Source: Flavobacteriaceae bacterium
GTDB lineage: Bacteria > Bacteroidota > Bacteroidia > Flavobacteriales > Flavobacteriaceae
Direction of reading: 5' to 3'
DNA length: 64,000 nt
Assembly (NCBI GenBank): GCA_028280265.1
Contig: JANQMD010000013.1
Span: forward strand, 1-64,000
The notes below the pieces were generated by a model. That model had not been told where the DNA came from. It searched no databases and was given only the letters and a program-made list of their open reading frames with translations. Positions 34,247 to 43,407 of the stretch are shown in pieces. Position 1 is the first letter of the stretch. Each line of letters begins with the position of its first letter. The translations under genes and the position numbers were made by a program.

Positions 34247-36781
34247 ATGCGACTAAAAAACAAACTTCTTTACGTATTTTTATTTCTATTATCCTTTCAG
34301 CTGACTGCTCAAGATTATTTCTTCAAAGACAAAGCACCCTTCAATCCTCAAATTCCAAGTCCAGAGGAATTTTTGGGATATCCGATAGGTGAGCAGCATA
34401 CACGTCATGATCAAATGGTCGCATATTTTTACAAGTTGGCAGAAGTATCTGATCGAGCTGAAATTGAAGTGTACGGATATACACATGAAAAGAGAAAGTT
34501 AGTCATGCTGAGAGTCTCTACTCCGCAGAACCTTCAAAATATTGAAAGCATAAAAGGCGAACATTTAAAGTTTGTAGACCCAAAGCAAAGTCCCAAAAAC
34601 TATAATGAAGTCCCTGTCTTTATTCAGCTAGGGTATAATGTTCATGGGAACGAACCTTCCGGAGGAGAAGCTGCTTTGCTAACAGCTTACACCTTGGTAG
34701 CCTCTAATAGTGCAGAAGTACAAAACTACTTAAACAACTCTGTTGTCTTTATTGATCCAGTCATCAATCCAGATGGAAGAGATCGTCATACTCAATGGGC
34801 CAATCAATACAAAGCTTACTCTTTGGTTTCTGATAATTTGGATGCTGAGCACAACGAAATGTGGCCAAGAGGGAGAACCAATCATTATTGGTTTGATTTG
34901 AATAGAGACTGGTTGTTAGCTGTACATCCTGAAAGTCAGGGTAAATTGAAGTGGTATCACAATTGGTATCCGAATGTGGTGACTGATTTTCATGAAATGG
35001 GAACCAATAGTCACTACTTTTTTGAGCCCATGAAGCCGATTGGATCTCAAGACCCTATCATGCCCAAAGAAAACTATGAAGACCTAAACAACTTGTTTGC
35101 TCCTTACTACGCGAAAACCTTGGATAATATAGGCTCTTTGTATTACACCAAAGAATCTTTTGACGGTACATATCCAGGTTATGGATCTTCATATCCCGAT
35201 TTACAAGGAGCTTTGGCTTTGTTATTCGAACAAGCGAGTTCCAGAGGTCATATTCAAGATACAGATTATGGGAAAATCACTTTTCCTTTCACGATTAGAA
35301 ATCAGTATCTATCCAGTATTGCTACCATCAAAGCTGCTGTTGAGAACAAAGCCACGCTTAGAAAATACCAACAAGACTTTTTTAAGTCAGCAGTCAGTAA
35401 AAAAGCAAAATCAGGATTTGCAGCCTATGAATTTGGTGATGATTATGATCAAAACAGAAACAAAGCTTTCATCGACTTCCTATTGAAGCACAAAATCAAA
35501 GTATATAAGAAAAGCAATCGATTTGCTGTTCCTTTGAAACAGAACCAACATCGAATGGTACAAACTATGTTTGAAACCTACAACAAATACAGAGACAGTG
35601 TTTTTTACGATGCATCGGCTTGGAGTGTGTCTAATTTTTACAACATGAAGTCGAAGGGATTGAAATCCTATCGTCTCGGAACAGAAATCACTTCTACAGA
35701 GGGAATGGTGAATCCAGCAAAGGTTTCCAAAACAGCATATGCTTATCTGATGAGTTGGGACGATTATTATGCACCAGCAGCATTGAATTATTTACAACAA
35801 AAAGGATTGCAAGCTGCCGTTGCAATGAAGCCTTTTACAGCGAATACGAATGCAGGAAATCGATCTTTTCACTATGGAGCCATTATGATTCCTGTGAGTA
35901 AGCAGAAAATGAACGCTGAGAAAGTTTTTGAGGTTGTTTCTCAAGCGCAAAGAAAATTCAATGTTCCTGTTTTTTCTACGAATACAGGATTCAGTATCAA
36001 GGGGATTGATTTAGGGAGTAATAACTTTAGAAAAATTCAAAAGCCCAAAGTAGCCATGCTTGTGGGAGATGGTGTATACTCGTACGAAGCAGGTGAGGTA
36101 TGGCATCTTTTGGACACGAGGGTTCACATGCCATTGACCAAACTACAGTTAAGGTCTTTTGGGAGAGTCTCTTTAGATAAGTATACCACTTTGGTAATGG
36201 TTTCGGGGAGTTACGGTCAATTAGATTCTATTCAAAGAAAGAAAATCAAAGATTGGGTGGGAAAGGGCAATACGCTAATTACCATCGGAAGGGCATCGCA
36301 ATGGGCCATTCAAAGAAAGCTGGTAAAAGAGAGTTTAACCAAAGCGCCAAGAAGCAAAGACAAGTCAAAAGAAGTCAAAAGGTTGCCTTATGTTGAAGCT
36401 TCAGAGCACATAGGAAGAGAGCGTTTGGGAGGCGCTATTTTTGAAGTAGACTTGGATGTAACGCATCCACTAGGATTTGGATACAGAGATGCGAGATTGC
36501 CCATATATAAAAACAATAGGGTATTTCTTCAACCGAGTAAAAATCCTTATGCTACTGTAGCGAAATATACCAAAGACCCACATATAGATGGTTATGTGTC
36601 TTCAAAGAACTTAGAAACCTATTTAAAGCCTTCAGCATCATTGATTGTGAGTCGACTAGGTAGAGGAAGAGTGGTATTATTTGCAGACAATCCAAACTTT
36701 AGAGGAGCTTGGTACGGAACCAATAGACTCTTTTTAAATGCACTCTTTTTAGGAAATCATATTTCAATTCCAAGGAACTAA
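34247..36781 (+). CDS. M14-family zinc carboxypeptidase
   Basis: 844 residues with a signal peptide ending LTAQ (about residue 22). The M14 catalytic domain (about 45-380) has the metal residues His and Glu in YNVHGNEPSGGEA, and later a HEMG segment in VTDFHEMGTNSH. NPDGRDRHTQWANQ is typical of the family. A long C-terminal part (500-844) has an amidotransferase-like fold segment (VAMLVGDGVYSYEAGEVWHLLD). Such proteins trim peptides in the periplasm or outside. No sorting tail is visible. Followed by a strong terminator. Confidence 0.9.
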   Translation: MRLKNKLLYVFLFLLSFQLTAQDYFFKDKAPFNPQIPSPEEFLGYPIGEQHTRHDQMVAYFYKLAEVSDRAEIEVYGYTHEKRKLVMLRVSTPQNLQNIESIKGEHLKFVDPKQSPKNYNEVPVFIQLGYNVHGNEPSGGEAALLTAYTLVASNSAEVQNYLNNSVVFIDPVINPDGRDRHTQWANQYKAYSLVSDNLDAEHNEMWPRGRTNHYWFDLNRDWLLAVHPESQGKLKWYHNWYPNVVTDFHEMGTNSHYFFEPMKPIGSQDPIMPKENYEDLNNLFAPYYAKTLDNIGSLYYTKESFDGTYPGYGSSYPDLQGALALLFEQASSRGHIQDTDYGKITFPFTIRNQYLSSIATIKAAVENKATLRKYQQDFFKSAVSKKAKSGFAAYEFGDDYDQNRNKAFIDFLLKHKIKVYKKSNRFAVPLKQNQHRMVQTMFETYNKYRDSVFYDASAWSVSNFYNMKSKGLKSYRLGTEITSTEGMVNPAKVSKTAYAYLMSWDDYYAPAALNYLQQKGLQAAVAMKPFTANTNAGNRSFHYGAIMIPVSKQKMNAEKVFEVVSQAQRKFNVPVFSTNTGFSIKGIDLGSNNFRKIQKPKVAMLVGDGVYSYEAGEVWHLLDTRVHMPLTKLQLRSFGRVSLDKYTTLVMVSGSYGQLDSIQRKKIKDWVGKGNTLITIGRASQWAIQRKLVKESLTKAPRSKDKSKEVKRLPYVEASEHIGRERLGGAIFEVDLDVTHPLGFGYRDARLPIYKNNRVFLQPSKNPYATVAKYTKDPHIDGYVSSKNLETYLKPSASLIVSRLGRGRVVLFADNPNFRGAWYGTNRLFLNALFLGNHISIPRN

Positions 36782-36803
36782 AACAAAAACCCATGAAAAA
36801 ACT

Positions 36804-36858
36804 AAAAAAGCCACTGGCTACTGAAATAAATTCAGCACAGGCAGTGGCTTTTTTGGTT
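36804..36858 (+). terminator. Intrinsic terminator after the M14 gene
   Basis: AAAAAAGCCACTG (36804-36816) and CAGTGGCTTTTTT (36842-36854) form a long stem with an extra pairing in the loop (CTGAA/TTCAG). The T-run on both sides makes it bidirectional, serving the convergent M61 gene too. Confidence 0.9.
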
Positions 36859-36873
36859 TTTAAAAATTATAGG

Positions 36874-38751
36874 TTACCCTTTTAACCAAGCATTTCTTAA
36901 AATCACTTTTGGATTGTCAGCTCCTAAATCTTGAACTTTTAAACTAGAGATCTGTGTAGTAGCTTTCACCATTTTTCCTTCTAAAGAAACCTCTTTGCCA
37001 TCTCTAACAACTTTCAGCTTTATAGGATCTCCTTCTTTCCATTGGAAAGACTTTCCAATAATTTGACGAGCATTTTGTAAATTAATTTCTTCATCGTTTA
37101 CAGACTTTAGAATATCTCCAGCTTTCACGCCTAACGCCTCTAGAGCTGTGTGCGATCTTTTTAGGAAATAAATTTCTTGGTTTCCGTTTACAGAGATGAA
37201 TGGAGTATTACTTCTGTCTAAGAAAAAACTGGTTTCCACAGTTTCTGTCTTCTCTTCAACCCCAACTTTTGAAAACAAAGCATTGTAATCAATTGGAGTA
37301 TTTCCTACAACGTGATTTTTGAAGAATTCACCAACAGCAGGATAGGTCATTTTTACGATCTCATCAATAATTAAGTCATCTTTAAATGGTTTTTTAGCAC
37401 CGTACTTTTCAGATAAATCTTTCATTAAATTTCGAATACCATAAGCTCCTTTGCTCTCTTCTCTTAAAATAATGTCTAAACTCATACCAATGAGTGCTCC
37501 CTTCATGTAAACATTGCTATAATTCTTAGCATACGGTTCATCCAAGATGTTTTTACTCATTTTGGTAAATGACATGTTATCATCAAAACGCTTTGACGTG
37601 CTAATTTTTTGTTGCATTGCGTCGATGAAAGCTTGTTCGTCAATAAGCCCCTGATTTACTTGAAATAGATTTGCAAAATATTCAGTCACACCCTCATACA
37701 TCCATAAGTGTTGCGACATGTTAGGTTCATTAAAATTGAAGGAGTGAATTTCTTCAGAATGAACAGATAATGGGGTTACAATATGAAAAAATTCATGAGA
37801 AATAGTTCCATTAATCATTCCATCTGAAAGCTGTTGCTTTGTATACGTTTCTGGATAAACAACAGTAGTTGAAGATAGGTGTTCTAGAGCTCCAAAACTA
37901 TTCCACTTGTACACTTGCGGATCGAAGAGATATACTAAAATATTATACTCGTTGGTCGTTTTAAAACCTTCTAAGAAATTGGTTTGTGCTTCCACCATCT
38001 TCTTCAGAGCTTCTTCCACATCCTTTGCAGCATGTACATTGTTAGGCGAATAAACAGCCAAAGTAACATCGATTCCATTTATATTGAAACTCACAGAATT
38101 TTTTGGAGCATACATAATTGGATTGTCAGAAATCTCATCGTAACGAGAAGCAATGAATACATCTCCTGTGTTGGTTTCTTTGGTTGTATTCTTATTAATC
38201 AATGAAGAGGTTTCGTATAAATTCTCTGGATGACTCACCGTAATTTCATAAGGATATTCTTTTTTCCCCTGGAAATAACCTACAAAACCAGGAAGATTTA
38301 AGAAGAAATTTTTATCCTTTTCAATATTCGTTCCAGCCATGACATAGATTTTGTGCTCTTTTTCAGAATCAAAAGTGTCTTCCACCCAGTAAGAAACTTT
38401 GTCAAGATTTTTAGCATTGTCTACTTGCCAAGAATTGGTATCTAGTTTTTTAACGGGCATTTCATTTCCGCTATTGTCATAGGCTTTAAAGTCTACAATA
38501 AACTTACCGTAATCGCTGATGGCATAAGTCCCAGGAACGATTGCAGGAATTTGATACACCACATTATCTTCTTTTATTTTTTGAGGATTGACAGTCACTT
38601 GAACTTTGTCATCGACAACATTGTTTAAATCAATAGCAATTTCTATTGTCTTGTTTTCTTTTTTGGCTAGTTTGGTTGTTGAGCAGCCACTAAGGATGAC
38701 TAGACCGATGACTCCTAAAAGTAATTTTCTCATAAGTTTGTTGTATTTCAT
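36874..38751 (-). CDS. M61-family aminopeptidase with PDZ domain, lipoprotein
   Basis: About 625 residues. Starts at 38769, 38751 and 38733 are all in frame; each gives a lipobox ending ILSGC. The zinc motif HEFFH lies in TISHEFFHIVTPL, with the distant Glu in the helix after WMYEGVTEYFA. A PDZ domain (about 520-600) contains ALGVKAGDILKSVNDEEI. M61 enzymes are glycyl aminopeptidases by family. Extracytoplasmic. Convergent with the M14 gene across a shared terminator. Confidence 0.88.
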   Translation of the reverse strand: MKYNKLMRKLLLGVIGLVILSGCSTTKLAKKENKTIEIAIDLNNVVDDKVQVTVNPQKIKEDNVVYQIPAIVPGTYAISDYGKFIVDFKAYDNSGNEMPVKKLDTNSWQVDNAKNLDKVSYWVEDTFDSEKEHKIYVMAGTNIEKDKNFFLNLPGFVGYFQGKKEYPYEITVSHPENLYETSSLINKNTTKETNTGDVFIASRYDEISDNPIMYAPKNSVSFNINGIDVTLAVYSPNNVHAAKDVEEALKKMVEAQTNFLEGFKTTNEYNILVYLFDPQVYKWNSFGALEHLSSTTVVYPETYTKQQLSDGMINGTISHEFFHIVTPLSVHSEEIHSFNFNEPNMSQHLWMYEGVTEYFANLFQVNQGLIDEQAFIDAMQQKISTSKRFDDNMSFTKMSKNILDEPYAKNYSNVYMKGALIGMSLDIILREESKGAYGIRNLMKDLSEKYGAKKPFKDDLIIDEIVKMTYPAVGEFFKNHVVGNTPIDYNALFSKVGVEEKTETVETSFFLDRSNTPFISVNGNQEIYFLKRSHTALEALGVKAGDILKSVNDEEINLQNARQIIGKSFQWKEGDPIKLKVVRDGKEVSLEGKMVKATTQISSLKVQDLGADNPKVILRNAWLKG

Positions 38752-38918
38752 GTTCGTAGGACGAAACATTAACTTTTTTGTTACGTATTTGAAGTCGCAA
38801 AAATAAGATAGTTTGTGAATTATGACTGTTAAGAATTTGTGAGAGTTTTTTACAGGGTCGAGTCATCAAACCAATGAGAAAACACTTTTTTATGAATTCC
38901 TAGCTTTACTTCGACACG

Positions 38919-38943
38919 CTCATCCTGACACGCAGGAATGACA
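38919..38943. repeat. Short REP-like palindrome
   Basis: TCATCCTG, loop, CAGGAATGA form the element, with a GC-rich centre (ACACG). It is the fourth REP class seen in the window, in the 244-base gap between the M61 gene and sigZ, where nothing else is visible. Confidence 0.5.
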
Positions 38944-39013
38944 AATCGTTTAATGCTTTCTTTTTTAGATTTTTAAGAGTGTATTTGCAATGATTTCTTA
39001 TATTGAAATGACA

Positions 39014-39553
39014 TTAACTGCATATTTTACAATCTTTTTTATCTTGAATTTCACCTACAAGATGACCTTTGTCGTTTAAAGAAAATCCACAACAATCCAT
39101 AAAACCTTGAGCAATAAGTTTACGAGCTCTTTGAATTTGAGATTTTACTGTTGGTATAGGAATGCCTAACTGATTGGCTACTTCTGACTGTTTCAGCCCC
39201 TTAATGTCTGATAAGAAAATGGGATCACGGTATTTTTTAGGGAGCCCTAATAATATGCCATGCAAGCAATCTTCTTCGGTATGTGAATCTTCTACGATTT
39301 CGGATTCAGATTCGAAATGAGCTATTTCAAAAGTCTGATTGGATTGTTTGAAATAATCCACCATTGTATTTCTTGCTATGGAAAAAATCCAAGGCTTTAA
39401 TTTCGTTAAATCATTTAGCGTATGAAGCTTGGTATGAATTTTTAAAAAAACTTCTTGTGTGATATCATTAGTCACAACAGAATCTTTTACTCTACTAAGA
39501 ATAAAATGTTTAACGTCTTGAGAGTATGTGGTCCAAACTTCTTGTGTGGTCAT
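39014..39553 (-). CDS. sigZ: ECF-type RNA polymerase sigma factor SigZ
   Basis: 179 residues from the ATG at 39553. Sigma region 2 (about 10-80) contains NDITQEVFLKIHTKLHTL and WIFSIARNTMVDYFKQ, and region 4 (about 110-160) contains LGLPKKYRDPIFLSDIKGLKQSEVANQLGIPIPTVKSQIQRAR. The C-terminal tail holds CC (FMDCCGF) and C-x2-C (DCKICS), a possible zinc or redox site. No anti-sigma gene is adjacent. The gene is next to a Cys-rich small gene on the same strand. Confidence 0.9.
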   Translation of the reverse strand: MTTQEVWTTYSQDVKHFILSRVKDSVVTNDITQEVFLKIHTKLHTLNDLTKLKPWIFSIARNTMVDYFKQSNQTFEIAHFESESEIVEDSHTEEDCLHGILLGLPKKYRDPIFLSDIKGLKQSEVANQLGIPIPTVKSQIQRARKLIAQGFMDCCGFSLNDKGHLVGEIQDKKDCKICS

Positions 39554-39575
39554 ATATAAGTCATATAAATGAAAT

Positions 39576-39643
39576 GTCATTGCGAAGGAAGAATAACTGA
39601 AGCAATCTCATAATACGGACTGCTACGTTTCCCTCGCAGTGAC
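39576..39643. repeat. REP-like hairpin between the Cys-rich gene and sigZ
   Basis: GTCATTGCGA (39576-39585) and TCGCAGTGAC (39634-39643) are inverted ends with one mismatch, and share the GTCATTGCGA end with the element at 26785. Confidence 0.65.
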
Positions 39644-39650
39644 AGTAAGT

Positions 39651-39761
39651 TTAACAACAATTACAACTAGAGCAATTGCAGTTCTGACAAGTACAACTTT
39701 TACAATTGCCACTTACGCATTCTGTACAATCACATGCACATTGATTTTTATCTTTTGTCAT
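39651..39761 (-). CDS. Cys-rich metallothionein-like small protein
   Basis: 36 residues with 12 cysteines (33 percent), at positions 8, 10, 12, 15, 20, 23, 25, 28, 30, 33, 35 and 36. Cysteines fall mostly in C-x-C and C-x2-C steps, the pattern of metallothioneins. It starts MTKDKNQ and has no other hydrophobic content, signal peptide or His. The frame is clean from ATG to TAA. It lies upstream of sigZ on the same strand and is divergent from a GbsR gene. Metal binding (Zn, Cu or Cd) or thiol buffering is the inference. I do not recognise a named family. Confidence 0.65.
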   Translation of the reverse strand: MTKDKNQCACDCTECVSGNCKSCTCQNCNCSSCNCC

Positions 39762-39848
39762 TCTATGAAATTTTTAAAATTCATAAAGTAGACCTAAAAG
39801 ATATAAAAAAGATGCAATTTTTTTAAATTATTTTATTTTCAAAAATTA

Positions 39849-39878
39849 TTGAAAGTTTTAAATTATTTTATATCTTTG
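39849..39878 (+). promoter_or_regulatory. Promoter of the GbsR-type gene
   Basis: TTG (39849-39851), 19 bases, TATCTTTG (39871-39878), a full match to the Bacteroidota consensus. The start codon is 4 bases after the element, so the transcript is nearly leaderless. Confidence 0.7.
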
Positions 39879-39882
39879 TTGC

Positions 39883-40386
39883 ATGAAGTTAGAAGAGGCT
39901 AAAATAAAATACATTCACACTTGGGGTAGTTTGGCTACCAGCTGGGGAATCAATAAAACCATGGCACAAGTACACGCTCTATTGTTAACCTCTATTGAGC
40001 CTCTTTCAGCAGAAGACATTATGGAAGCATTAAAGATATCTCGGGGAAATGTGAATATGAATGTGAGAGCTTTAATAGATTGGGGAATAGTTCGCAAAGA
40101 ATTCATAGTAGGAGAGCGCAAAGAATTTTTTGTAGCAGATAAAGATATCTGGGAATTATTTAAGCAAATTACCAAAGAGAGGAAGAAAAGAGAAATAGAA
40201 CCAGTTCTTAGAGTCTTGGAAGATCTCCAAGATTTAGAAGAATCTGGCGAAGAAGCCGAGCAATTCAAAAAGCTTCTGAAGGATTTATCTTCCGTAACAA
40301 ATACGGTAAATGGTATTTTAGATAAAGCCATTAAGGCAGATGAACATTGGCTGTTATCTAATTTTACTAAGATGATAAAAAAGTAA
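39883..40386 (+). CDS. GbsR/MarR-family transcriptional regulator
   Basis: 167 residues with a winged helix-turn-helix in 1-90: MAQVHALLLTSIEPLSAEDIMEALKISRGNVNMNVRALIDWGIV is the core. A C-terminal helical dimerisation part (100-160) follows. GbsR relatives respond to small molecules such as choline in Bacillus; the ligand here is unknown. First gene of a four-gene operon with two small membrane proteins and a TIGR01777 epimerase. Confidence 0.9.
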   Translation: MKLEEAKIKYIHTWGSLATSWGINKTMAQVHALLLTSIEPLSAEDIMEALKISRGNVNMNVRALIDWGIVRKEFIVGERKEFFVADKDIWELFKQITKERKKREIEPVLRVLEDLQDLEESGEEAEQFKKLLKDLSSVTNTVNGILDKAIKADEHWLLSNFTKMIKK

Positions 40387-40441
40387 AAAAATTTAAAAAA
40401 AAATTTTCAATAATTCCTGAAAGTTTAAAAACAATAAAAGA

Positions 40442-40783
40442 ATGATATACATTAGTTACATACTTTATTTACTACTTAGTAGTTGTATTGTGTTTTGGGT
40501 AGGAGACTTTTGTTATCAAAATGGTAAAGTATATATATCAAATTACTTTCCAAATCATTTGAATATTGGAAATAGAATTAACAGACTACTACGCATCGCT
40601 TACTATTTGTTAAATATAGGTCTAACAGTCTTTAGTTTGTACTCCATAAACAATATTGAAAATCTGGAAATGATGGTGGTAGAAGTGAGTGAAATGCTTG
40701 GTTTCATTTTACTAATCATTGGGGTTTTACACTTCAATAATATCATTATGATTTCTGTATTATATAAACATTTTAAAAATTGA
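40442..40783 (+). CDS. Small membrane protein, paralogue of the next gene
   Basis: 113 residues with three membrane helices (about 5-22, 47-67 and 83-103). It shares the pattern with its neighbour: SYxLYLLxSxxLxxxVxxxxxxxGKxxxxxxF, then a RxxRIxYYLLNIG helix. Function unknown. Operon member, four bases before the next gene. Confidence 0.72.
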   Translation: MIYISYILYLLLSSCIVFWVGDFCYQNGKVYISNYFPNHLNIGNRINRLLRIAYYLLNIGLTVFSLYSINNIENLEMMVVEVSEMLGFILLIIGVLHFNNIIMISVLYKHFKN

Positions 40784-40787
40784 AATT

Positions 40788-41189
40788 ATGAGCACTAATT
40801 ATGAATTACTATCGTATCTTATTTATTTACCTGTAAGTATCTTATTAACTACTTATGTATCTCACCATTTATTCAAGCATGGAAAGATCTTTATGTTAGA
40901 TATTTTCCATCAGAAAACAGCTATAGCTTTAGCTACCAATAAACTTTTTAAAATTGGATTTTATTTAGTGAATATTGGTTTTGCTATGCGAATTATAAAA
41001 GTATACCTAATTGAGAACTCTCAGCAATTGGTAGAGGTTCTAAGTGCTAAAATAGGAGGATTTTCCATCTATTTGGGTATAGTAATGATCCTATTTATTC
41101 TGTTTTTCTTAAAAGGAAGAAAAGCAAGTAGAAGTCTCAAAAGAGGCGAAGAAGAGCAAAATACTATTGAGCAAACGACAGTCATATGA
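40788..41189 (+). CDS. Small membrane protein, paralogue of the previous gene
   Basis: 133 residues with three membrane helices (about 8-25, 55-74 and 88-110) and a charged C-terminus. The layout and the ...FKIGFYLVNIGFA helix match the preceding gene, so the two arose by duplication. Its stop overlaps the epimerase start by four bases. Confidence 0.72.
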   Translation: MSTNYELLSYLIYLPVSILLTTYVSHHLFKHGKIFMLDIFHQKTAIALATNKLFKIGFYLVNIGFAMRIIKVYLIENSQQLVEVLSAKIGGFSIYLGIVMILFILFFLKGRKASRSLKRGEEEQNTIEQTTVI

Positions 41190-42079
41190 AAATTATTATC
41201 GCAGGAGGAACAGGATATCTGGGACGGTTATTATCCAGTCATTTTTTAAAAGATCAAAAGAATAAAATCTTCATTTTATCTAGAACTGAAAAATTGAACA
41301 AAAGAAATCTTCATTATCTAAAATGGGATGGGAAAACAAGAGGTTACTGGGAGCAATTTCTAGAAGATGCAGATGTATTAATTAATCTAGCTGGAAAATC
41401 TGTTAATTGCAGGTATACATCAGAAAATAAAGAAGAGATTTATGCAAGTCGAACTGAAAGTACCCATATTTTATGTCGTGTTGTACAAGATTTAAAAAAG
41501 CCTCCCAAAGTTTTTATTCAATCATCTTCAGCGACCATCTACAGGCATTCGGAAGATAAGTTAATGACAGAAAGAAGAGGAGAAATAGGAGTTGATTTTT
41601 CTATGGATGTTTGTAAAAAATGGGAAATAGTATTCAATTTATATAAACTTCCAAAGACGAAAAAAATCATTACAAGAACATCAATAGTAATGGGAAATAA
41701 AGGAGGAGCTTTGCCAATGATAAAAATGTTAGTGATGCTTGGATTTGGAGGAAAGCAAGGTAATGGAAAGCAATTCATTAGCTGGATTTCTGAAGAAGAT
41801 TATGTTCGATCGATCATTCATCTTTTGAAACAAGAAGAAGGAGTCTATAATCTTTGTGTTCCGAATCCATTGAAGAATGAGACATTTCAGAGGAAACTAA
41901 GAATGAAACTAGGTATGTACTTTGGATTAAATACTCCGGAGTGGTTATTGAAATTAGGATCGAGAATTGTTGGAGCAGAACCAGAATTGATTTTAAAAAG
42001 CAGAAGAGTATATCCTGAAAAATTACTGAAAACAGGATTTAACTTTAAAACAAATAATTTCGATGCGCTAACCATCTGA
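41186..42079 (+). CDS. TIGR01777-family (SDR39U1-like) epimerase
   Basis: 297 residues. An N-terminal Rossmann motif GGTGYLGRLLSSHFL binds NAD(P). DVLINLAGKSVNCRYT and RTSIVMGNKGGALPM are family signatures, and the DUF1731 C-terminal domain (about 240-297) is present. Family members are predicted nucleotide-sugar or cofactor epimerases. Overlaps the previous gene (ATGA); operon end marked by a strong terminator. Confidence 0.88.
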   Translation: MKIIIAGGTGYLGRLLSSHFLKDQKNKIFILSRTEKLNKRNLHYLKWDGKTRGYWEQFLEDADVLINLAGKSVNCRYTSENKEEIYASRTESTHILCRVVQDLKKPPKVFIQSSSATIYRHSEDKLMTERRGEIGVDFSMDVCKKWEIVFNLYKLPKTKKIITRTSIVMGNKGGALPMIKMLVMLGFGGKQGNGKQFISWISEEDYVRSIIHLLKQEEGVYNLCVPNPLKNETFQRKLRMKLGMYFGLNTPEWLLKLGSRIVGAEPELILKSRRVYPEKLLKTGFNFKTNNFDALTI

Positions 42080-42100
42080 AACTATGAAAAAGAAGAAAGT

Positions 42101-42126
42101 AAAAACGCCGCAATTGCGGCGTTTTT
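42101..42126. terminator. Bidirectional intrinsic terminator
   Basis: AAAAACGCCGCAATTGCGGCGTTTTT is a near-perfect palindrome, serving the epimerase and the convergent M43 protease gene. Confidence 0.92.
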
Positions 42127-42128
42127 AA

Positions 42129-43361
42129 TTATTGTATGATAAGTTTTTTACTTAACTCATTAGAACCAGAGGTGACTTTTAAAATATAGAGTCCACCTTT
42201 TAAAGCTGATATGTCTATTGTTTGTCTACTCAATCGATGATTTAAGTCCGCTTTAAAAACACTTCTTCCAGCAAGATCAAACAATTGCATTTTAGCATTT
42301 TCACTTAAAATATTATTCGCTGTGCTCAAGCGCAATTCGTTTTCAATAGGGTTAGAGAGTATTGCAAATGATTGTTCAAATACATTTGAATCTACTGACA
42401 ATACATTGGTTTTAAATTGTGATCTAATAGTGTTCAAATGCGCTAAAGATCTTGTCATTTGTCCTTGGGTAAACATATACATACACGCATCATCTACGTA
42501 ATCCATATAATTCATAGTCAATGACTTATTCCCGCAAAAGACAATAGAGCCAGGAGTAGGACAACCAGACGCAGAGCTATCTATGTTAGGTGTGTCACTT
42601 ACACCATCATCGCTACTACAACTACCACTTGCCCAGGGGTGATCTAAATTTAAATAATGTCCAACCTCATGTGTTGTTGTCCTGCCCAAATTATAAGGCG
42701 AATTGGGACTAAAAATACCACAGCCACTTCCCGCTCCAAAGGCTTGGTCGTCCATAACAACAGCATCACCTGAACTAGGGTTACCTCCTAATGGAGCATA
42801 TCCAAGTACACCACCGTCTAAATTTTTTACGATGATGTTGAGATAGCCTGCCCATTTGGGATCACTATCAGTAGTTTGACCCTGATTATTCTGGCCATAA
42901 ATATATCCGACAGTTACTGCTATATTTCCCTCAGTGAGTCCCGTACCAGTTGGGTGATTTTTAGTAGCTAATCTAAATTGTACATCTAAGCTTCCTGCAT
43001 TGATGCCAGGGTATTGAGCACTAGCTGTTGCCCAATTAGAAAAATCTGCATTGGTCTGTCTGTAATCGGCATTTAAGATATCTACTTGTTGTTTTGCCAT
43101 ATTCTCAAGGCACGTTCTATCAGAAGCATTTCCATTGATAAAGTGAACAGCTACAGGAATAACAATGGTTGCTCTTTTAAAATTAGATCTTTGTAAGTTT
43201 TCGTATTCTCTTTGAAAAGCTTCTTGACTTGCATCATATTGGGCTTTGAATACAGGATCTTGTAGTTTCTGTTTCATGTATTCTTCAGTACCGCACGATC
43301 TTTGTGCGTACAAACTTATGCTAAAAATAGCAACAATAAGGAGAGTAATTTTTTGTTTCAT
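42129..43361 (-). CDS. M43-family zinc metalloprotease, type IX secreted (copy 1)
   Basis: 410 residues. Signal peptide ends SLYAQ. The catalytic domain carries the motif HEVGHYLNLDH (HExxHxxxxxH), then a Met-turn in MNYMDYVDD. The M43 (pappalysin/cytophagalysin) family is extracellular. The last ~75 residues end GLYILKVTSGSNELSKKLIIQ, a type A T9SS sorting domain. Tandem copy of the next gene, about 47 bp apart, with the upstream 18 bases also shared. Confidence 0.9.
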   Translation of the reverse strand: MKQKITLLIVAIFSISLYAQRSCGTEEYMKQKLQDPVFKAQYDASQEAFQREYENLQRSNFKRATIVIPVAVHFINGNASDRTCLENMAKQQVDILNADYRQTNADFSNWATASAQYPGINAGSLDVQFRLATKNHPTGTGLTEGNIAVTVGYIYGQNNQGQTTDSDPKWAGYLNIIVKNLDGGVLGYAPLGGNPSSGDAVVMDDQAFGAGSGCGIFSPNSPYNLGRTTTHEVGHYLNLDHPWASGSCSSDDGVSDTPNIDSSASGCPTPGSIVFCGNKSLTMNYMDYVDDACMYMFTQGQMTRSLAHLNTIRSQFKTNVLSVDSNVFEQSFAILSNPIENELRLSTANNILSENAKMQLFDLAGRSVFKADLNHRLSRQTIDISALKGGLYILKVTSGSNELSKKLIIQ

Positions 43362-43407
43362 ATATGTTATATTAATTTTGGATATCAGGTTGTAAATACA
43401 AATTTTC

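Noticed and set aside
36793..36885. A 30-codon frame (MKKLKKPLATEINSAQAVAF...) over the M14 terminator
   Set aside because: It coincides with the terminator hairpin, whose repeated arms explain the frame, and it runs into the convergent M61 gene.
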